From an uncultured Marinilabiliaceae bacterium (GTDB lineage: Bacteria; Bacteroidota; Bacteroidia; Bacteroidales; Marinilabiliaceae): a stretch of 15,405 nucleotides of DNA. The notes beneath the pieces are model-generated. The model made no database searches and was not told where the DNA came from. It worked only from the letters and a program-made list of their open reading frames with translations. Made by a program: the position numbers and the translations under genes. Positions 15,311 to 15,405 of the stretch are shown here, one piece after another. The first letter of the stretch is position 1, and every line of letters starts with the position of its first letter. The DNA is taken from contig CAJONN010000021.1 of NCBI GenBank assembly GCA_905235955.1, forward strand, positions 1 to 15,405, read 5' to 3'.

Positions 15311-15405
15311 GTTTCGCAAGTAAAGTAGCCCCGAAGTGGCGAAAGAAATACAACAAAAAAATGTCTTCCAACAATATGCACGAAACCCGATTTTCACCTC
15401 GCGGT
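15307..15405 (-). repeat. Repeat element cut by the window edge
   Basis: TTAAGTTTCGCAAGT at 15307-15321 is the family end sequence with one change, starting inside the last codons/stop of nadD. Bases 15363-15405 match the reverse complement of 8677-8719 at 40 of 43 positions, so this is another copy in opposite orientation. The stretch between (15322-15362) differs from the other copy. The far end lies beyond the window. No gene is called here. Confidence 0.7.

Noticed and set aside
15200..15397. 65-codon minus-strand frame over the nadD end
   Set aside because: It is open through the repeat but most of it is antisense to nadD; only the repeat-encoded peptide block is of interest, and it is reported as a finding.

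Overview
The window looks like a chromosomal stretch of a Bacteroidales-type bacterium (phylum Bacteroidota). The evidence is a moderately AT-rich sequence, -7 promoter boxes of the TAnnTTTG type instead of a sigma70 TATAAT, weak Shine-Dalgarno signals, and gene neighbourhoods usual in that phylum: DUF1599/DoxX/tpiA, and yicC-gmk-nadD. No tRNA, rRNA, CRISPR array, transposase, integrase or phage gene was seen.

Layout. Positions 1-396 are non-coding and made of pieces of dispersed repeats, ending in the tpiA terminator (332-366). A minus-strand block then runs from 8569 down to 397: uvrA (excision repair); siaB-siaC (a serine/threonine kinase and its DUF1987 partner) closed by a clear terminator at 4544-4572; an orphan LytTR response regulator followed by a secreted thioredoxin-fold protein with a C-P-Y-S active site; then a two-domain DUF1599 protein, a DoxX-type membrane protein and triosephosphate isomerase. 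A 320-base divergent region (8570-8890) holds a repeat element and promoters for uvrA and for a small GlsB/YeaQ-type membrane protein on the plus strand. A second minus-strand operon follows (dedA, nitroreductase, DUF6340 lipoprotein, PBP4-type dacB, with gaps of 8-11 bases). After another divergent region with a hairpin-forming repeat (12987-13168), yicC-gmk-nadD read on the plus strand, with an intrinsic terminator between gmk and nadD.

The genes are mostly housekeeping: glycolysis, DNA repair, peptidoglycan trimming, envelope maintenance, GMP phosphorylation and NAD synthesis. The most unusual signal is between them. A family of short intergenic repeats is bounded by a 15-base end sequence (TCAAGTTTCGCAAGT, or its reverse complement) found at least six times exactly or nearly so, plus degenerate copies. 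Paired ends form inverted termini; one element folds as a long hairpin; two copies share a 43-base block that translates to the same short peptide; and at uvrA and yicC the element end appears to supply the upstream half of the gene's promoter. The mobilising enzyme is not in this window.
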